From Adiantum capillus-veneris (taxonomy: Eukaryota > Streptophyta > Polypodiopsida > Polypodiales > Pteridaceae), in the NCBI GenBank assembly GCA_014529385.2, contig CM043959.1, positions 87,054,529 to 87,118,528 of the forward strand: a stretch of DNA of 64,000 bases, in the 5' to 3' direction. Under the pieces are notes generated by a model that worked only from the letters and a program-made list of their open reading frames with translations, was not told the DNA's origin and searched no databases. Positions 18,958 to 30,739 of this stretch are shown piece by piece. The position numbers were made by a program, and so were the translations under genes. Each line of letters begins with the position of its first letter. Position 1 is the first letter of the stretch.

Positions 18958-19890
18958 AAATTTTGTCACCTTCCTTGAAAATCCGATCAGATCTCTTCAA
19001 GTCTACGTACTTATTTTGTCGATCTTGAGCTGCTTGAATATCCATTTGAATAGCCTTGGTTTGAGCTTCCATTTCTTCAAGCATTTGCTTTGAGGCTTCT
19101 ACCCTTATAGTGGGGTCAGAAAAGTTAAGAGGTGATACATATTATTGACCATAAAGAGCATTAAAAGGTGTGATTCCAATACTTCTATGAGTAGAGGAAT
19201 TGTATGCATACTCTACTAAGGGTAGGTATTGAATCCACTTGCAAGGTTCTCTATTGCAATAGGCTTTAAGGATGTCTTCAATTACTTGATTAACTCTTTC
19301 AGTTTGGCCATCAGTTTAAGGATGATAAGTAGTACTAAAACATAACCAAGTTCCAATAGCTTGAAACAATGATACCCAAAGCTTTGAAGTAAACTTGGCA
19401 TCACGATCGCTGACAATCCTCTTGGGTAGACCATGGATTCTAAAAATATCCTTCACAAAGAGACAAGAAATATATGAAGTTGTAAAGGTTGTCTTGGCTT
19501 GGATTAAGTGAGCCACCTTAGTAAGCAAGTTGACTATGACCATGATTGAATCATAGCCAGCTTGAACATAAGTAAATTTCGTGATAAAGTCCATGCTAAT
19601 ACATTCCCATTTCATTTGGGGAATATCTAAAGGACGTAGTTTACCTGGCATCTTTAGTCTCTCCGAATTAATCTTTTGACAAGACAAACACTTTTTGACA
19701 TAGCGAAGGACATCGCCCTTTATACCTTGCCAATAGTGCCTTTTGCAAACTTCATTGGGGGTTTTGGCATAACCTGGATGTCCTAAAGTTGGGCCATTGT
19801 GTGCTTCATATAGGATAGCATTCCTTAGAGCGCAATATTTAGGTATGCATAGTCGATTCCTATTGTAAAGTTGCCCATCTTCCAAGGAAT
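18958..19890 (-). pseudogene. Element C integrase
   Basis: The 19316-19885 frame has an intact zinc module (H in AHNGPTLGH, then CLSCQ), catalytic D in SMDFIT and VSDRDAKF, and stops at TYHP, exactly before the TDGQ box; a CAA-to-TAA type change explains the stop. Reading on in the same region through 18958-19315 gives the rest of the core and IQMDIQAAQDRQ, KYVDLKRSD and FKEGDKIF of the C-terminal domain. The end at 18958 is abrupt. No chromodomain is seen. Confidence 0.82.
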
Positions 19891-21244
19891 AATGTAGAGG
19901 TTTAGGCTAATTTGATGATACCCTCTCTTCACGTAGGATACCCTCTCTTCACGTAGGATACTAGCAAGCATCTTGTAGTTTGCATCTTTGACAACAGTAT
20001 TCGGGTCTAAAATAGGGTTGTTAGCCACAAAAATTGCCCCCAAAAAATCTTTACGGCTTATGGCATCTTCCATGACATTATCCTTACTTGGTCTAAATTT
20101 ATTATCAAAATCATATTTGTGCATGAGCGCTATCCATCTCCTCTGTCTCATGTTAAGGTTAGGCTGGGTAAAAATCCACTTAAGGCTCTTGTGATCGGTT
20201 ACCAAATGGAATATGCATCCCAATAGGTAATGTCTCCATAGCTTGAGAGTGTGAATAAATGCTAGCACTTCAAAATCATGTGTAGCATAATTCACTTCAT
20301 GAATACTAAGCTTTCGAGAAGTGTAAGCTACATGCCTTCCTTCTTGAGTAAGGACTCCTCCTAATGCAAGGTTACTGGTATCTGTGACCACTTCAAATTC
20401 TTGGGTAAATTCTAAAAGTTTTAGAAGAGGTTCTGAAGCAAGATACTCCTTAAGTTGTTTAAGCAAGGTTCATGTTGTTCTTGCCAAAGTATCGTAGCTC
20501 TTTTCTTTGGCAAGTCGGTTACCGGTGTAGCTTTAAGAGCATAGTCCTTTACAAAGATCATGTACCACCCTGTGATACCTAAGAACCTTCTGACTTTGGT
20601 TTGTGAAGTGGGTTGAGCCCATTCCACAATATCCTTGACGTTTTCAGGGTCGACAGAGACTCCTCTAGGTGAAATGATAAACCCTAAGTAACAGACCTTA
20701 TGAGTGAAGAAGGTACATTTGCTCTTCTTTGCATATAACTTATTTTGGCGTAAAAGTTCTAATACTTTTGAACGTGTCCTTCATGCTCTTCCTCTGATCT
20801 AGAATTAATTAAGATATCGTCAAAGAATACTAGGAAAAAATTGTCCAAGAATTCTTTAAAGATATCGTGCATTAGACGATTGAAAGTTGCAGGATCATTC
20901 GTAAGTCCAAAAGCCATCACTGTAAACTCGTAATGACCATAGCAAGTGTTGAAAGGTGTTTTGGAGATATCAGCCTCTTCGATTTGGATTTGATGATAGC
21001 TAGATCAAAGATTGAACTTTGTGAACATTTTGGCTCCTTGTAGTCTTTCCAACATCTCATCAATATGAATTAGATATTTATTCTTGATGGTAACCCGATT
21101 TAAGCCCCTATAATCTATGCAAAGTCGAAGAGATCCAACCTTTTTCTTTTGGAAAAGAACAAGTGCACCCCATGGAGACGTACTAGGTCGGACAATCAGT
21201 TGCTTGAGCTGTTCCTTGAGTTCTATAGCCTCTAGAAGTGACAT
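19891..21244 (-). pseudogene. Element C reverse transcriptase-RNase H
   Basis: The 21005-21244 frame has the RT start ([28 protein letters not shown]). The FFDD box can be read near 20810-20830 in a broken frame. The 20421-20627 frame is the thumb (RRFLGITGWY). The 19825-20466 frame is RNase H, with D in VVTDTSNLALGG, H/D in LVTDHKSLKWI and the terminal DNVMEDAISRK. A 20-bp tandem duplication at about 19917-19957 (ggataccctctcttcacgta) sits at its 3' end. Several stops and frameshifts are present. Confidence 0.83.
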
Positions 21245-21599
21245 CTTGTACGACGCCCTTGAGACTGGTTCACTACCTGAAACAATTTTGATTTCATGGT
21301 CTACCTCCCTAGGCGGTGGTCCTTCAGAAAGTTATGTGGGGAAAACATTTGAAAATTCTTCTAGCACATTGGGTCAGGGTTGAAAGAAGGTTTTTCTACT
21401 TTGTTTAGGTTGACTACAAAAATATGTTGTCCCTTGCATAACCCTTTCAAAAGATGATTAGCCTTAACCAGTTAAGCTTTGGTCATCCATTTTGGCCTTG
21501 AATAGTGACTTCCTGACCTTGGTTGTCCACAAAGGAAACACTTTCTTGGGCATAATGTGACTGGCTAACCAATCCTTTCCAAGAATTTCGTCATAGATT

Positions 21600-22560
21600 C
21601 GTATAAGGTTCAAAAAGTAGCAGAAGTAGAGTATTCTCCCAGCTTGAAATCTATTTTTCCCACAGTGTACTGAGATAACACCTCTTTTCCGTTAGCTAAT
21701 TCAACTCTCATCTTTCTTGCAGGGTGTTGATTAAGTCCTAACCTCCTTAAACATTTAGTTTGATAAGAAAGAATGAGTATTGCCACAATCAATAAGAAGC
21801 TCAAATTTTTGACCTTGGTGATTTACAGGTGTTTGAATGACAGTATATCGTTGTCTTGCTCTTGGGTTATCAATTGCAGTATGTAGAGTTGCTCTTTCCT
21901 CTTGTTCTTCTCCTAATGTTGGCTCTCCTATGATAACATTGAATTTGGCAGGCATTTCGCATCCTTGACCTTGTCCTCTGTTTCTTCCTCCGTGATTTAT
22001 TATTTGACCTCTCCCTGTCGTTCAATTAGGTATATTTGTTGCGTGGGACATATATTCTTGAAATGTCCTGGCTCGTTGCATTCAAAGCATCTAAGATTTG
22101 CATTTCAACCTCCAATTGTTGAAGTTGCAACTCTCGGATGAGTTTGGTGGACTGGGTGAACTGGCCTTTGGTTCCACATCATAGGTCGTCCTCTCCTTGC
22201 AGCATTCCTTATATTTTCATTTCGTCCACTTTGAGAGTTTGACATCTCTTTAGCTAAGGGTTAAGCTCTTAAAAGAGTTACAGGCCTCATGGCTTCTAGA
22301 AGAGTATTTAAGGGAGCATTTAGCCATTGGTAGAAATGGGCTATTTGTTGATCTGCGGTCATTGGTGGAGCATATCGCCTAGGAGTACAAATTTGGAGTA
22401 GTATTCTTCCATCGTAAGATGAAATTGACGCAAATTGAAGAATTCATTCATCTCAAGAGATTCGTGTTAGCTGGAAGATAACGTCCTTGGACATCAGACT
22501 TAATGTCTTCCCAATTTTGAGTGTTTGAGCTACCCGGTTATCTTTGGTGTGTTGTTTCCA
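21600..22560 (-). pseudogene. Element C gag and protease
   Basis: The protease active site in the 21755-21955 frame reads LLIDCGNTHSFLS, so the serine of D-S-G is cysteine. The continuation (21610-21804) gives the flap region. At about 22049-22090 the minus strand encodes an intact CCHC knuckle, CFECNEPGHFKNIC. Upstream to 22560 the gag core is only visible as short fragments. Confidence 0.72.
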
Positions 22561-22606
22561 CTAAAGCTTGGCATCCCCTATGAGATGGAACATAGCCAAC
22601 ATTTCT

Positions 22607-23401
22607 TGTCATAAAATCTAATATCTAACCAACTCAAATTATTTTCTCATATTAAATTGATCATTTAATGTGGGAGAATAAATGAGAACAAGGGTTAGAA
22701 TATAGACATGTGCTTATGGATCTATCTCAACATGGGGCCAAGGTTAAAGGGGTCCAAATGAGAGAAGGTATTTCAAAGAGCAAGGCTACCAAATGGAGCT
22801 TAAAGACCTTAGGGTTATCTTTATTAAAGACCTCCAAAGGTTAGTGTTAAAAGTCCTTTGACCTCAGGCAAGCTAGGGCTATGCTTGAGGTGGGAACCCG
22901 GCCCAAGCTTGAGGTGCTTGTCGTGCTTGCTAACTAAGGTGCTTGAGGTGCTTAATGACTAAGGTGCTTAAGGGGTTCAAGGTGTTCCAAAAAGTCAAAA
23001 AAATCCATACTCAAGGGGAGGCGAGCCCTCATTGTAGGAGCGAGAGAGATCACACACACCCTCACACCAAGTCAAGCCTTGCCTAATGAAGCAACAGGGA
23101 CACATGTCAAGTTCCTCTTCATGTTGCCCTCCTGGTATGCCTAAAGCCTATTGGTTGGCCTCTCAAGGGGTCCAATGATAATTAGCTAATTTATTTAATT
23201 GATTATGTATTTACCAAGTTCTCTCTCTCTCAAAGGGGAAAGGGAACACTTGTCCCAAGGCTAGCATGCTTGCTTAATATGCACTCTCCATGTGATTGGC
23301 TAGGCTTAAAGGGGTCCAATGAGCTTCCACCATGAGCTAGAAGAGGGGGTCGACCAAAGCAAGGAGGGGGCTATCTTGGGGGTTATATTCTCCCCCTCCC
23401 C

Positions 23402-23460
<59 letters not shown>

Positions 23461-24225
23461 ATTGTGTGAAGTGCAAAGTGCAAGAGCTCCATCTCCTTCT
23501 CCAAGCTTGTTGAGAAGTTGAGAGTTTACACCAACACTCTTGGCTATGGAATGCAAATCCAACCAAGAGCCACGCTTCAATGCTTAATCTTGACATCTTG
23601 TTCATCTTCATTACTATGCTAAGCAAGAAGAATGATGATAAGTGAGGAACTATTTATTTCTCCTATGAATGCTTCTTCTTCCTCTTCCCTGCTAGCTCTC
23701 TCCATCTTTGTAGGTGTTTGAGGCCTTGGGACTGAGGCCGGAGATGGTTAATGATTTTACAAAGTTCAAGTTAAGCTCGTGATGCATGAAGCTTTCCATC
23801 TTCATTGCATCACCCAGGTCACAAGGAACACAAAGATTGTATTGTACCAACTCTCTCTTGATGGGAGAATCTATAACACAAAAGACTATTGGAGGGGGCA
23901 CCGGCTCCATATAAATCCGGTCCTCAACTATTGTCATGTTCTCTAATTCCCTTTCTTGCAAAAGTATTCTTCATGCCAAGTTAATTAGGTATAATGGTTA
24001 TGTTGCCACTGCTAATTAAGTTCACCCTCTATGTTCTCAAAGTAGTCTCATGAAAATGCTCACTCTAATTCTCCTAATTACGCTATTCTCTTTTCTTGCT
24101 TAAGAAGAGAGGTCCTTAAGTTGTCCTTGAAAGGTTGGACCTATTCATTACAATAGGGTAAGTGGGAGAGGGATCTATTATCTCGGTTGAGAAGGACTTA
24201 GTTTGAGGTACACCGTTGGGAACTA
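22607..24225 (+). mobile_element. Family A 5' LTR plus leader fragment, inverted copy
   Basis: Starts TGTCATAAAATC at 22607, like the family A LTR, and follows it to about 24090. It then continues as the element A leader (compare 24091-24225 with the reverse of 5945-6100). At 24090/24091 a block of 51 bp covering the LTR end and the primer site is missing. The microsatellite inside the LTR is here (CA)28 (23403-23458) where the 6122-7681 copy has GT plus a G run. This is a truncated element, not a solo LTR. Confidence 0.82.
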
Positions 24226-24808
24226 TATCTTCTATACTCTTTATAATGTAACTTAAAAGTTTCAAGGAAGGAGAGGGTGTCCACGTGTCACTCCTTGGTT
24301 CATTTCAAAAAACACCTTACAAAACATCTAATCTAAAATGCAAAAGTAATGGGTAAAATTGTAAGAACAGCCTTTTGAGAATGTAAGAAGTGACAAGCCT
24401 TTTCAAATGTAAAGTAAAGAGACTTTCTATTCCACATAAAATAAATATTGAAGTTTGGTTGCACATAACAAAAAGGGGGTAACTTTAGTGCAGCTTTGTT
24501 ACTTAATGCGAATTTACTTTTTGAAGCTATAACAAAAAAAGAAAAATTTTAGCGATTTTTGAAGATATATTTGGTTTTATCTTTTTAAGGGACTTTTTTC
24601 AAGACCAATATTGACATGTTTTAGAAAATTTTGGAAGTATGTATTTCTTTAAAGAGCTTGAGAAAAAGAAAAAAGCTCGCCTAACGTCGACTTGGGGTTG
24701 TCTCGCTTCGAAGACATGCATGATTATTTTTAAGAGTTAACATGTGGGCCATGCTTAAAAATTTATAAATTCATTAAATTTTGGCAGCAAGGGTGCCAAC
24801 CTAAAATC

Positions 24809-24811
<3 letters not shown>
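24226..24811. other. AT-rich sequence, nothing recognised
   Basis: No long frame, repeat pair or motif is seen. Confidence 0.4.
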
Positions 24812-24880
<69 letters not shown>

Positions 24881-25054
24881 AGGGGGGGAAGACAATTGTT
24901 AAATGCCGTATTTAATATGTTGAAATGCAAAGTCCAACAAATGATGCAAGAGAGAGGAAGACATAACAAAATGCTCGCGTGTAGGAATAATCTAAAGTGA
25001 CTTTAAAAGTTACAAGACAAGCCTTCAACAAAAGTGAATATCTATGGGGAGGAG

Positions 25055-25127
<73 letters not shown>

Positions 25128-25327
25128 AAACAAGAATAAAATTTTTAATATCATCGGAACAATTCCAAAAGATATATCTCACAACATGGGTAAGAATAAA
25201 GTTATTTTTGTTTCACCTCTCTCTCTCTCTCTCACACACACACACGCACACACACACATGTTTTGATAAAAGGAGAATTTGAAATGTTATAGAAACATCC
25301 AATGAGATCTCAAAGATCTATCTGATG

Positions 25328-25370
<43 letters not shown>
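24812..25370. repeat. Microsatellite cluster
   Basis: (GA)n 24812-24870 with a G run to 24888; GA tract 25060-25122; TC tract 25217-25232 joined to CA tract 25233-25258; GA tract 25329-25368. Two diverged mini-repeats (see 17433-17720) lie between the tracts. The last tract forms the truncated 3' border of element D. Confidence 0.9.
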
Positions 25371-25373
25371 ACC

Positions 25374-26607
25374 AATCATAGCTATCTATATTTTTCTTTT
25401 CAAAAAAATGCGAGAAAGGACTTCGCTTCTCCTTACATTTTTTCCAAGGATTTTGTTGGATCTTCAGCCTCTTTCCTGGTGTGATACTTTGTCCTTGGTC
25501 CCTTAGGCCCACTAGGCACCCATTTTTCCGGGTCCTTCCTTGTGCTTGTCGGCTGCATTGGTATGCATGTTTTTCTCTTTCAAACCGGGCTTGCTTTTGC
25601 ACGGGTTCTTCTTGGTGTGCAGCCACGGCTTTTCTCTTCATATCCTCTCTTCGTACTCTCTTTTCCTCATTATCTGAGCTTTCACTGCTGTGTCTTTCTG
25701 GCGAGCTTTCAGTTGACTCTTCATCAGATTTGTAAGATCTCTTGGCCGATATTGTAGCTCGAGGAGATGGTTGAGCTGCCAGTATCCAAGTGTTTTGGTC
25801 TTGGACAGGTGGTAGGTTGTCGGCCATGCCGATGGCATGGTATGCAATCCTTGTCAATACCTCTGGTACACCCAGGTAAGTGATCTTTCCTTCTTTCTTT
25901 GTGCCTTTCAGAGTGGTCAAGACATATTGTGCGTGGTCCACCGGTTGCCTGGTTGTTGACTTGAGGAGTTGCGTGAAAGTGGTGGCAATTGCATGATTTG
26001 GCGTGGTATACCTTGGTGGCCTTTTAGCAAGGAAGTGGAAGTGTTGGTGGTATAACCTGGCTGGCTCTTCCCCCTGCTTGTGAATTAGGTCTGCAAAGGT
26101 GGCTGCGGCGGTTTATTTGGGGAAAGTACTCGCCTTTTTTCTGTCCTTTATCCTCATCATCAATTCTTCTGTGGGCAGTCTAAGTGCTTCTACCACTATT
26201 TCCTTGGTTATTACCACTTCAAGTTTATTTCCCTGCGGGTCAGAAATCTGGGCAGTTCCATCTTCTTTAATTGTGGATAAAAGCTCGTAAGCTTTCTGAA
26301 AATCCACAGCGCACGGCTCTTGTTCATAGAAATATCTGAGTCCTAGCCTGCGGTTGGCTTCTTTGGTCTTAGGCTTCGCGGCGACATCATACACTTCTTT
26401 CGGTAGGAGTTACAACTCTACCTGATGTCCCTCCTCACTCTTGAATATGCCAGTGAACACTGTGGTGTGATGCTCTTCTAGCTATTCTTTTGAAAGATAG
26501 GTTGCCTTGGCGGCTTTGACTGAATTTGGATCCAATTGGTATGTGGGCAACTCCTGCAACTTTTCTTTCTGGTTAAGCTTCTTCTTGGCCCTCTCTACTG
26601 TTTGCAT
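25374..26607 (-). pseudogene. Element D ORF4, truncated
   Basis: A protein encoded after pol, where env-like genes lie in some plant retroelements. Reading from ATG 26607 gives MQTVERAKKKLNQKEKLQ, a conserved globular part (AYELLSTIKEDGTAQ, KLEVVITKEIVVEALRLP, YLGVPEVLTRIAYHAIG), then an acidic-Ser and basic region (KRVRRED, MKRKA). Element E has the matching blocks (YELATSIQKDGKA, KVEVQITPQLIADALKL, IGGAEILTRIAYEAIG). Several stops and frame changes are present and the coiled-coil part seen in E is missing because of truncation at 25371. No signal peptide or membrane segment is seen, which speaks against an envelope protein. I do not assign a family; the N-terminal blocks are reminiscent of plant-transposon-associated domains. 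Confidence 0.65.
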
Positions 26608-26795
26608 GGCTCCTGTTCATTGAATAGAGTGTTAAAGTTAGCAGATTTGTCGGATTTTTCTCTGAAATATCCTTGAGTCTGAAATGCTGACAATTTTGGT
26701 TCAATTTTTTTCAAATCAATTTTTGAACAAGCATAGATGCATAAAAACATGCAAGGAACAAAATTGTAAAGTCCAAACAAAATTTTGCAACTAAA

Positions 26796-26817
26796 GTAAA
26801 TAATCATGATTATTTAC
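26796..26817. repeat. Element D palindrome 1
   Basis: Perfect 22-bp palindrome: arms GTAAATAATCA / TGATTATTTAC. The centre is CATG where other copies have CGCG. Confidence 0.9.
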
Positions 26818-27089
26818 GGCTGAGTATTTTTTTCAACATTTTGCAAACTTGGCATCATAGGCTTGAATTTTATACCAAATACATACTCTGAGTGAAATAT
26901 GGGCTCATTTGGATGCATAGGGTGAAAATGGTACCAGATTTTGGCTTTAGGTCTCTGAAACAGTAGATATAATGGGAATTTGAGATTTTGAGCTCCAAAT
27001 TGGTTCAAACTTGGCTAGTGGGCTTAACACATCATGTACTTTGGATGTATGATGGTAAAATATCAAAATTCTCCCATTTTGGCTAAAAA

Positions 27090-27111
27090 GTAAATAATCG
27101 CGATTATTAAC
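27090..27111. repeat. Element D palindrome 2
   Basis: Arms GTAAATAATCG / CGATTATTAAC, intact CGCG centre, one mismatched pair in the outer arm. Confidence 0.9.
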
Positions 27112-27372
27112 ATTTCTACCAAAATCAACATTTTTTGGTACAAATTGGTTCTAGGCATTGTATAGACTCTATGTATGAGATATGAGGTGATTTGGATCAA
27201 GAAATGTTGTTCATAACCCAAAAATTGACTTGCAAAGGCTTCTTTGCGTTTTCTAGCAATTTTCCAAGTTATAGGTGTTCATTTTGATTCATACTTGATT
27301 TTTGACATGTAATGGTGTGTACACATGATAGGTGAGGTGATGATACAATTTCCAAACAAAAATAGTGAAAGA

Positions 27373-27394
27373 GTAAATAATCGTGATTATTTAT
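27373..27394. repeat. Element D palindrome 3
   Basis: Arms GTAAATAATCG / TGATTATTTAT; the centre is CGTG, a CpG transition. Confidence 0.88.
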
Positions 27395-28664
27395 AGCTGT
27401 CACAATGTTTTTGCAAAACTTACAAATTTTGACCTAAACACATCCTATACACCTAAAACAAGTCCTAAATTGAATTTGGTCAAGTTTGGTCTTGTCGGCA
27501 TCACTTTGTGCTTTGTCGACTTTGAAATCACCGATTTCTGTGACTACATTGCCTGTTGAGTTGGTCAGTCAATTTTGAGGCTTTGGACTTGTCCGCAACA
27601 TAGTTGTGAAACAACTCATCCGATTCTGGCTCATTTGGAGTTAGTTTGACCCCGTATGTCGAATTTGACGCTTTGTAGCCTTCGAGCCATTTTCTGCTTG
27701 TCGAGGGCTTTGCTTGATTGATTTCACTAAACCAATCATATACATTGTATATGAACCTCGTAGGCAAGATGTCTGTGGAGTCAGATCGGAATTCTGGTAT
27801 TTGCCAAAAACCTAGCTTTTCTACTGGGGACCCCCTCGACCCGTGCCGAATGGTCAATTGATGATATAGAAAGGTTCTATTTTGTTAGGGAATGCTACAT
27901 TTCAAATCCCATATGATTTGGTCGAGCTGATAGGCCGCTACAGTCAGTTTTTGGTCATAGGTCTTCGTGCACTGCTCGATTTCTAGGGTTTTTTCTAGGG
28001 GTTTAGACTAGCTACCGACCGTACAAAATGGATCATTGACGAGTAAAGAACTTATCCCTCATGTCTCGTGTGAGACGGCGCTCAAAACGGGCAACTGTAG
28101 ACTACGGAAAAGACGTGCGAAAGAGGTCGAAAAGCTCTCTCTGCAAAGGCCACACGTGGAAATGAGGTGGTTTTAGCCTACCTTGGGGATATCTATACCA
28201 GGACTTCCCGAACCAATTTTCCCAAGATTCCTGCGTTAGTCCTACTAGGCCATGAAATCTATGTTAGACTCAAAAATTTCCTTGATCGGATTCCTGTAGC
28301 TCATTCTGCAAGAATTTTGCAAAAGTAGACCTGGCCGCCTAATTTAGGCTTCCCGCTTCCATCTTCTGATTTCATTGAAATTTTTTGTGCTTGTCTGTCT
28401 TGTCTTTTTGATCACCATCATGTCTTCTGTTTTTCCATATGAGCTTTCTTGCTATTTATTATTAATTTTTGACATCTTTATTAAAAAAAACTTCGTGGTT
28501 TGGTCTGCTAATTGCTTTCTTTCCATTCCTCCTTGCTCGATGCAACTGGAACAATGAGTTGCCCGCCTTTAGGTGATAGCTTTAGCTGATTTGTATCCTA
28601 ATCTGGTACTACTTTGTATGTCCTCATCTAGGGAATTCCAAGAATCATCTTCTCATTTATGTGC

Positions 28665-30717
28665 TCATTTGGTAAGTATACAAACTAATGAGGACATGAA
28701 CATCCATGTACTATCACGTTCAAGTTGACTACTCTCAATGTTGGGGTTGGGTTTTTGTTGCATCCTTTGATTGTTGCTTAATGCTTGACTTGTTGCCTTC
28801 TTGTACATGGAATAACTGACTGCATTTACTCTAGCTCCTGTGTCGACCAAAGCATTGGTGCCATGATTCTCGAGCTGTACTTTGATGCGTAGGTCCATTC
28901 TGTCTAACCAGTCATCATCTGTTGAAACTGCATCTTTAGGTGATTCCCATTGTCGGTCATCTATTTCCAGAGTGTTGATGGTAATCGGTATCTGTTGATT
29001 CCTGAGAGCAGCTTTCCGTTTGACTATTCGAAGCTGAGCTTCCTCTTGGGATTCCACAATAACCTGCTGTCGTTTAATATTCCTTTGCTTGGCTGCATGC
29101 ATCCTTTCTAGCAATTCATTGGTTAGCGGCAAATTGTATTTCTTTAAACGACATCCACTAATCCAATTAGCCATTGGTTCACCATCTAAGGTGGACAATT
29201 TTACGGCTCCACTTGGAGATACATCTTCAATGATAAACGGTCCGTTTTCCTTTTTCTTAAACTTGGGAATGTGTTGCTTAAGGGAATAGACTAAAACTGA
29301 GTCCCCTTTCTTGAAGATTTTTGTGATTAAGTGGGAATCAAGAAAATGTTTTTGTTTCCGCTTTTGTGCATAGATGTGAGCTACAACAGTTAGCCTTTGC
29401 TCATCTAGCTTTTCCAAATCTTCAAGTCTTTCTGACAATTCATGTCCAGTCCACTCAAGATTCCGTGCTACCCTTAATATCGGTAATAGAAATTCTATTG
29501 GCAGTATGGCATCAAGACCATAAACAAGGTTAAAGGGTGTAGCATTTAAAGCTGTTTAAATGAAATTCGATAAGCCCATGGAGATTCATTTCCCAGTCTG
29601 TCCTTCCTGAAATAACCACTTTAGTCAGCACCGAGCTAAGAATTTTGTTCGTATGCTCAGCTTGTCCGTTTGCTTGTGGGTGATAGGAAGCTGATTTGTT
29701 ATAGATGACCATAAACTCATTAAGCAAATACTCGATTACCTTATTGAGGAAATGAGTTCCCCGATCACTGACAGTTTCTATTGGCAGTCCATATCTCGTG
29801 AATACATACTCATCAACAGTGGTTCTGGCATCATTCTTTTGAGTTGCTTTAACCTCGGACCACTTGGTCAATAGTCCGTAGCTACAATGATATATTGAAC
29901 TTGGGTTCTATAAGCAGGTGGCTGTATTGGCCCAACAAAATCTATACCCCATTTTGCAAAAGCTCTAGCCCCCATCATTGGTCTTAAGGGCATGCTATCT
30001 ACACGTGTTGGCATTTTTGCTCATTGACAAGCATCACACCTTCGAACATATTCTTTGGCATCTGCAAAAAGTGTTGGCCACCATATGCCTGCCATCAAGA
30101 TTGCTCTTGTGGTAGTCTCACTAGAAAAGTGACCTCCAGCTAATCCAACATGTTCTTGTTCTATAATCGGAATATACTCGTCTTATTTTTCACAAAGACG
30201 CAAATGTTGATCTTTACCTCTCCGATACAATTGGATCCCAATAAGAGCATAGTCTCTTGCTTTAGTTTCAATTGCTCTTTGACGACGTTTACTCATATCT
30301 TCAGGAAATGTTCGGCTTGATAAGTAAGTAAACAGATAGTTACTCCACTTAGTAACATGTGACATTTGAAACAATGTTACATGAGGTATGGATGTTTGTT
30401 TTTGACATTGAGGACAATCCTTTACAAAAGATCGAACATCACTCCTCAGTCGGCCAAAATACTCCAAGTCTTAAGATTTGTTGCATAGTTTGTTCTTCCG
30501 CAAAGTGAAGTCCTACTATGGTAACATATGCTTGACTTAGGTACTGTTTTTTTTCTTCGGGATTAATGCATAAGAGCAATATTTCATCTCGATTTCTTTT
30601 GTATAGCCTACCAGCTATGTATAGTAATTGATACATAGCCGATTGCTCGATTAATCCGATCGTAATAGAAAGTGGTATTTGTGAATCCACTTGAGCTATT
30701 GTCATCAATGACACCAT
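28665..30717 (-). pseudogene. Element D double H2C2, integrase and second protease motif
   Basis: In minus-strand order: a first H2C2 module (LCINPEEKKQYL, then GLHF and CPQCQ, first His replaced by Tyr) at about 30410-30600; a second one (EHVGLAGGHF, WWPTL, RRCDACQ) at about 30020-30150; the integrase core with D in IDFVGPI and VSDRGTHF and E in QANGQAEHTNK (29530-29990); the C-terminal domain (KGDSVLVYSLKQH, GAVKLSTLDGE) in 28665-29438. In the same open frame, directly after this domain, comes ALVDTGARVNAVS, an aspartic-protease active-site motif. So D shows an in-frame integrase-protease fusion. The module order is the same in element E. Stops and frameshifts occur between the zinc modules and in the core. 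Confidence 0.82.
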
Positions 30718-30739
30718 GTTTTTCGACCATCAAGGTATC

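Larger units (their letters stand above)
18958..22606 (-). mobile_element. Degenerate Ty3/gypsy element C, no LTRs
   Basis: Minus-strand order gag, protease, RT, RNase H, integrase. The 3' end stops inside the integrase C-terminal domain (about 18958) and the 5' end stops in gag where a family A LTR begins (22607), so both LTRs are missing. It belongs to a different family from A, D and E: its frames share motifs but not sequence. Confidence 0.82.
26608..28664 (-). other. Element D 3' spacer with phased palindromes
   Basis: About 2 kb without a convincing gene between pol and ORF4. It contains three palindromes at 26796, 27090 and 27373 (steps 294 and 283 bp). A 109-codon minus-strand frame at 27528-27857 has no motif and no counterpart recognised in element E, so it is not called. 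Element E has a homologously placed spacer. Confidence 0.7.

Noticed and set aside
18469..18969. 166-codon minus-strand frame
   Set aside because: Ser/His/Thr-rich, no motif, and it overlaps the broken end of element C at its upstream edge; likely chance.
22607..24225. Solo LTR of family A
   Set aside because: Leader sequence of the element follows behind the LTR, so it is a truncated element with an internal deletion.
27528..27857. 109-codon frame in the element D spacer
   Set aside because: No motif and no matching frame in the homologous spacer of element E.
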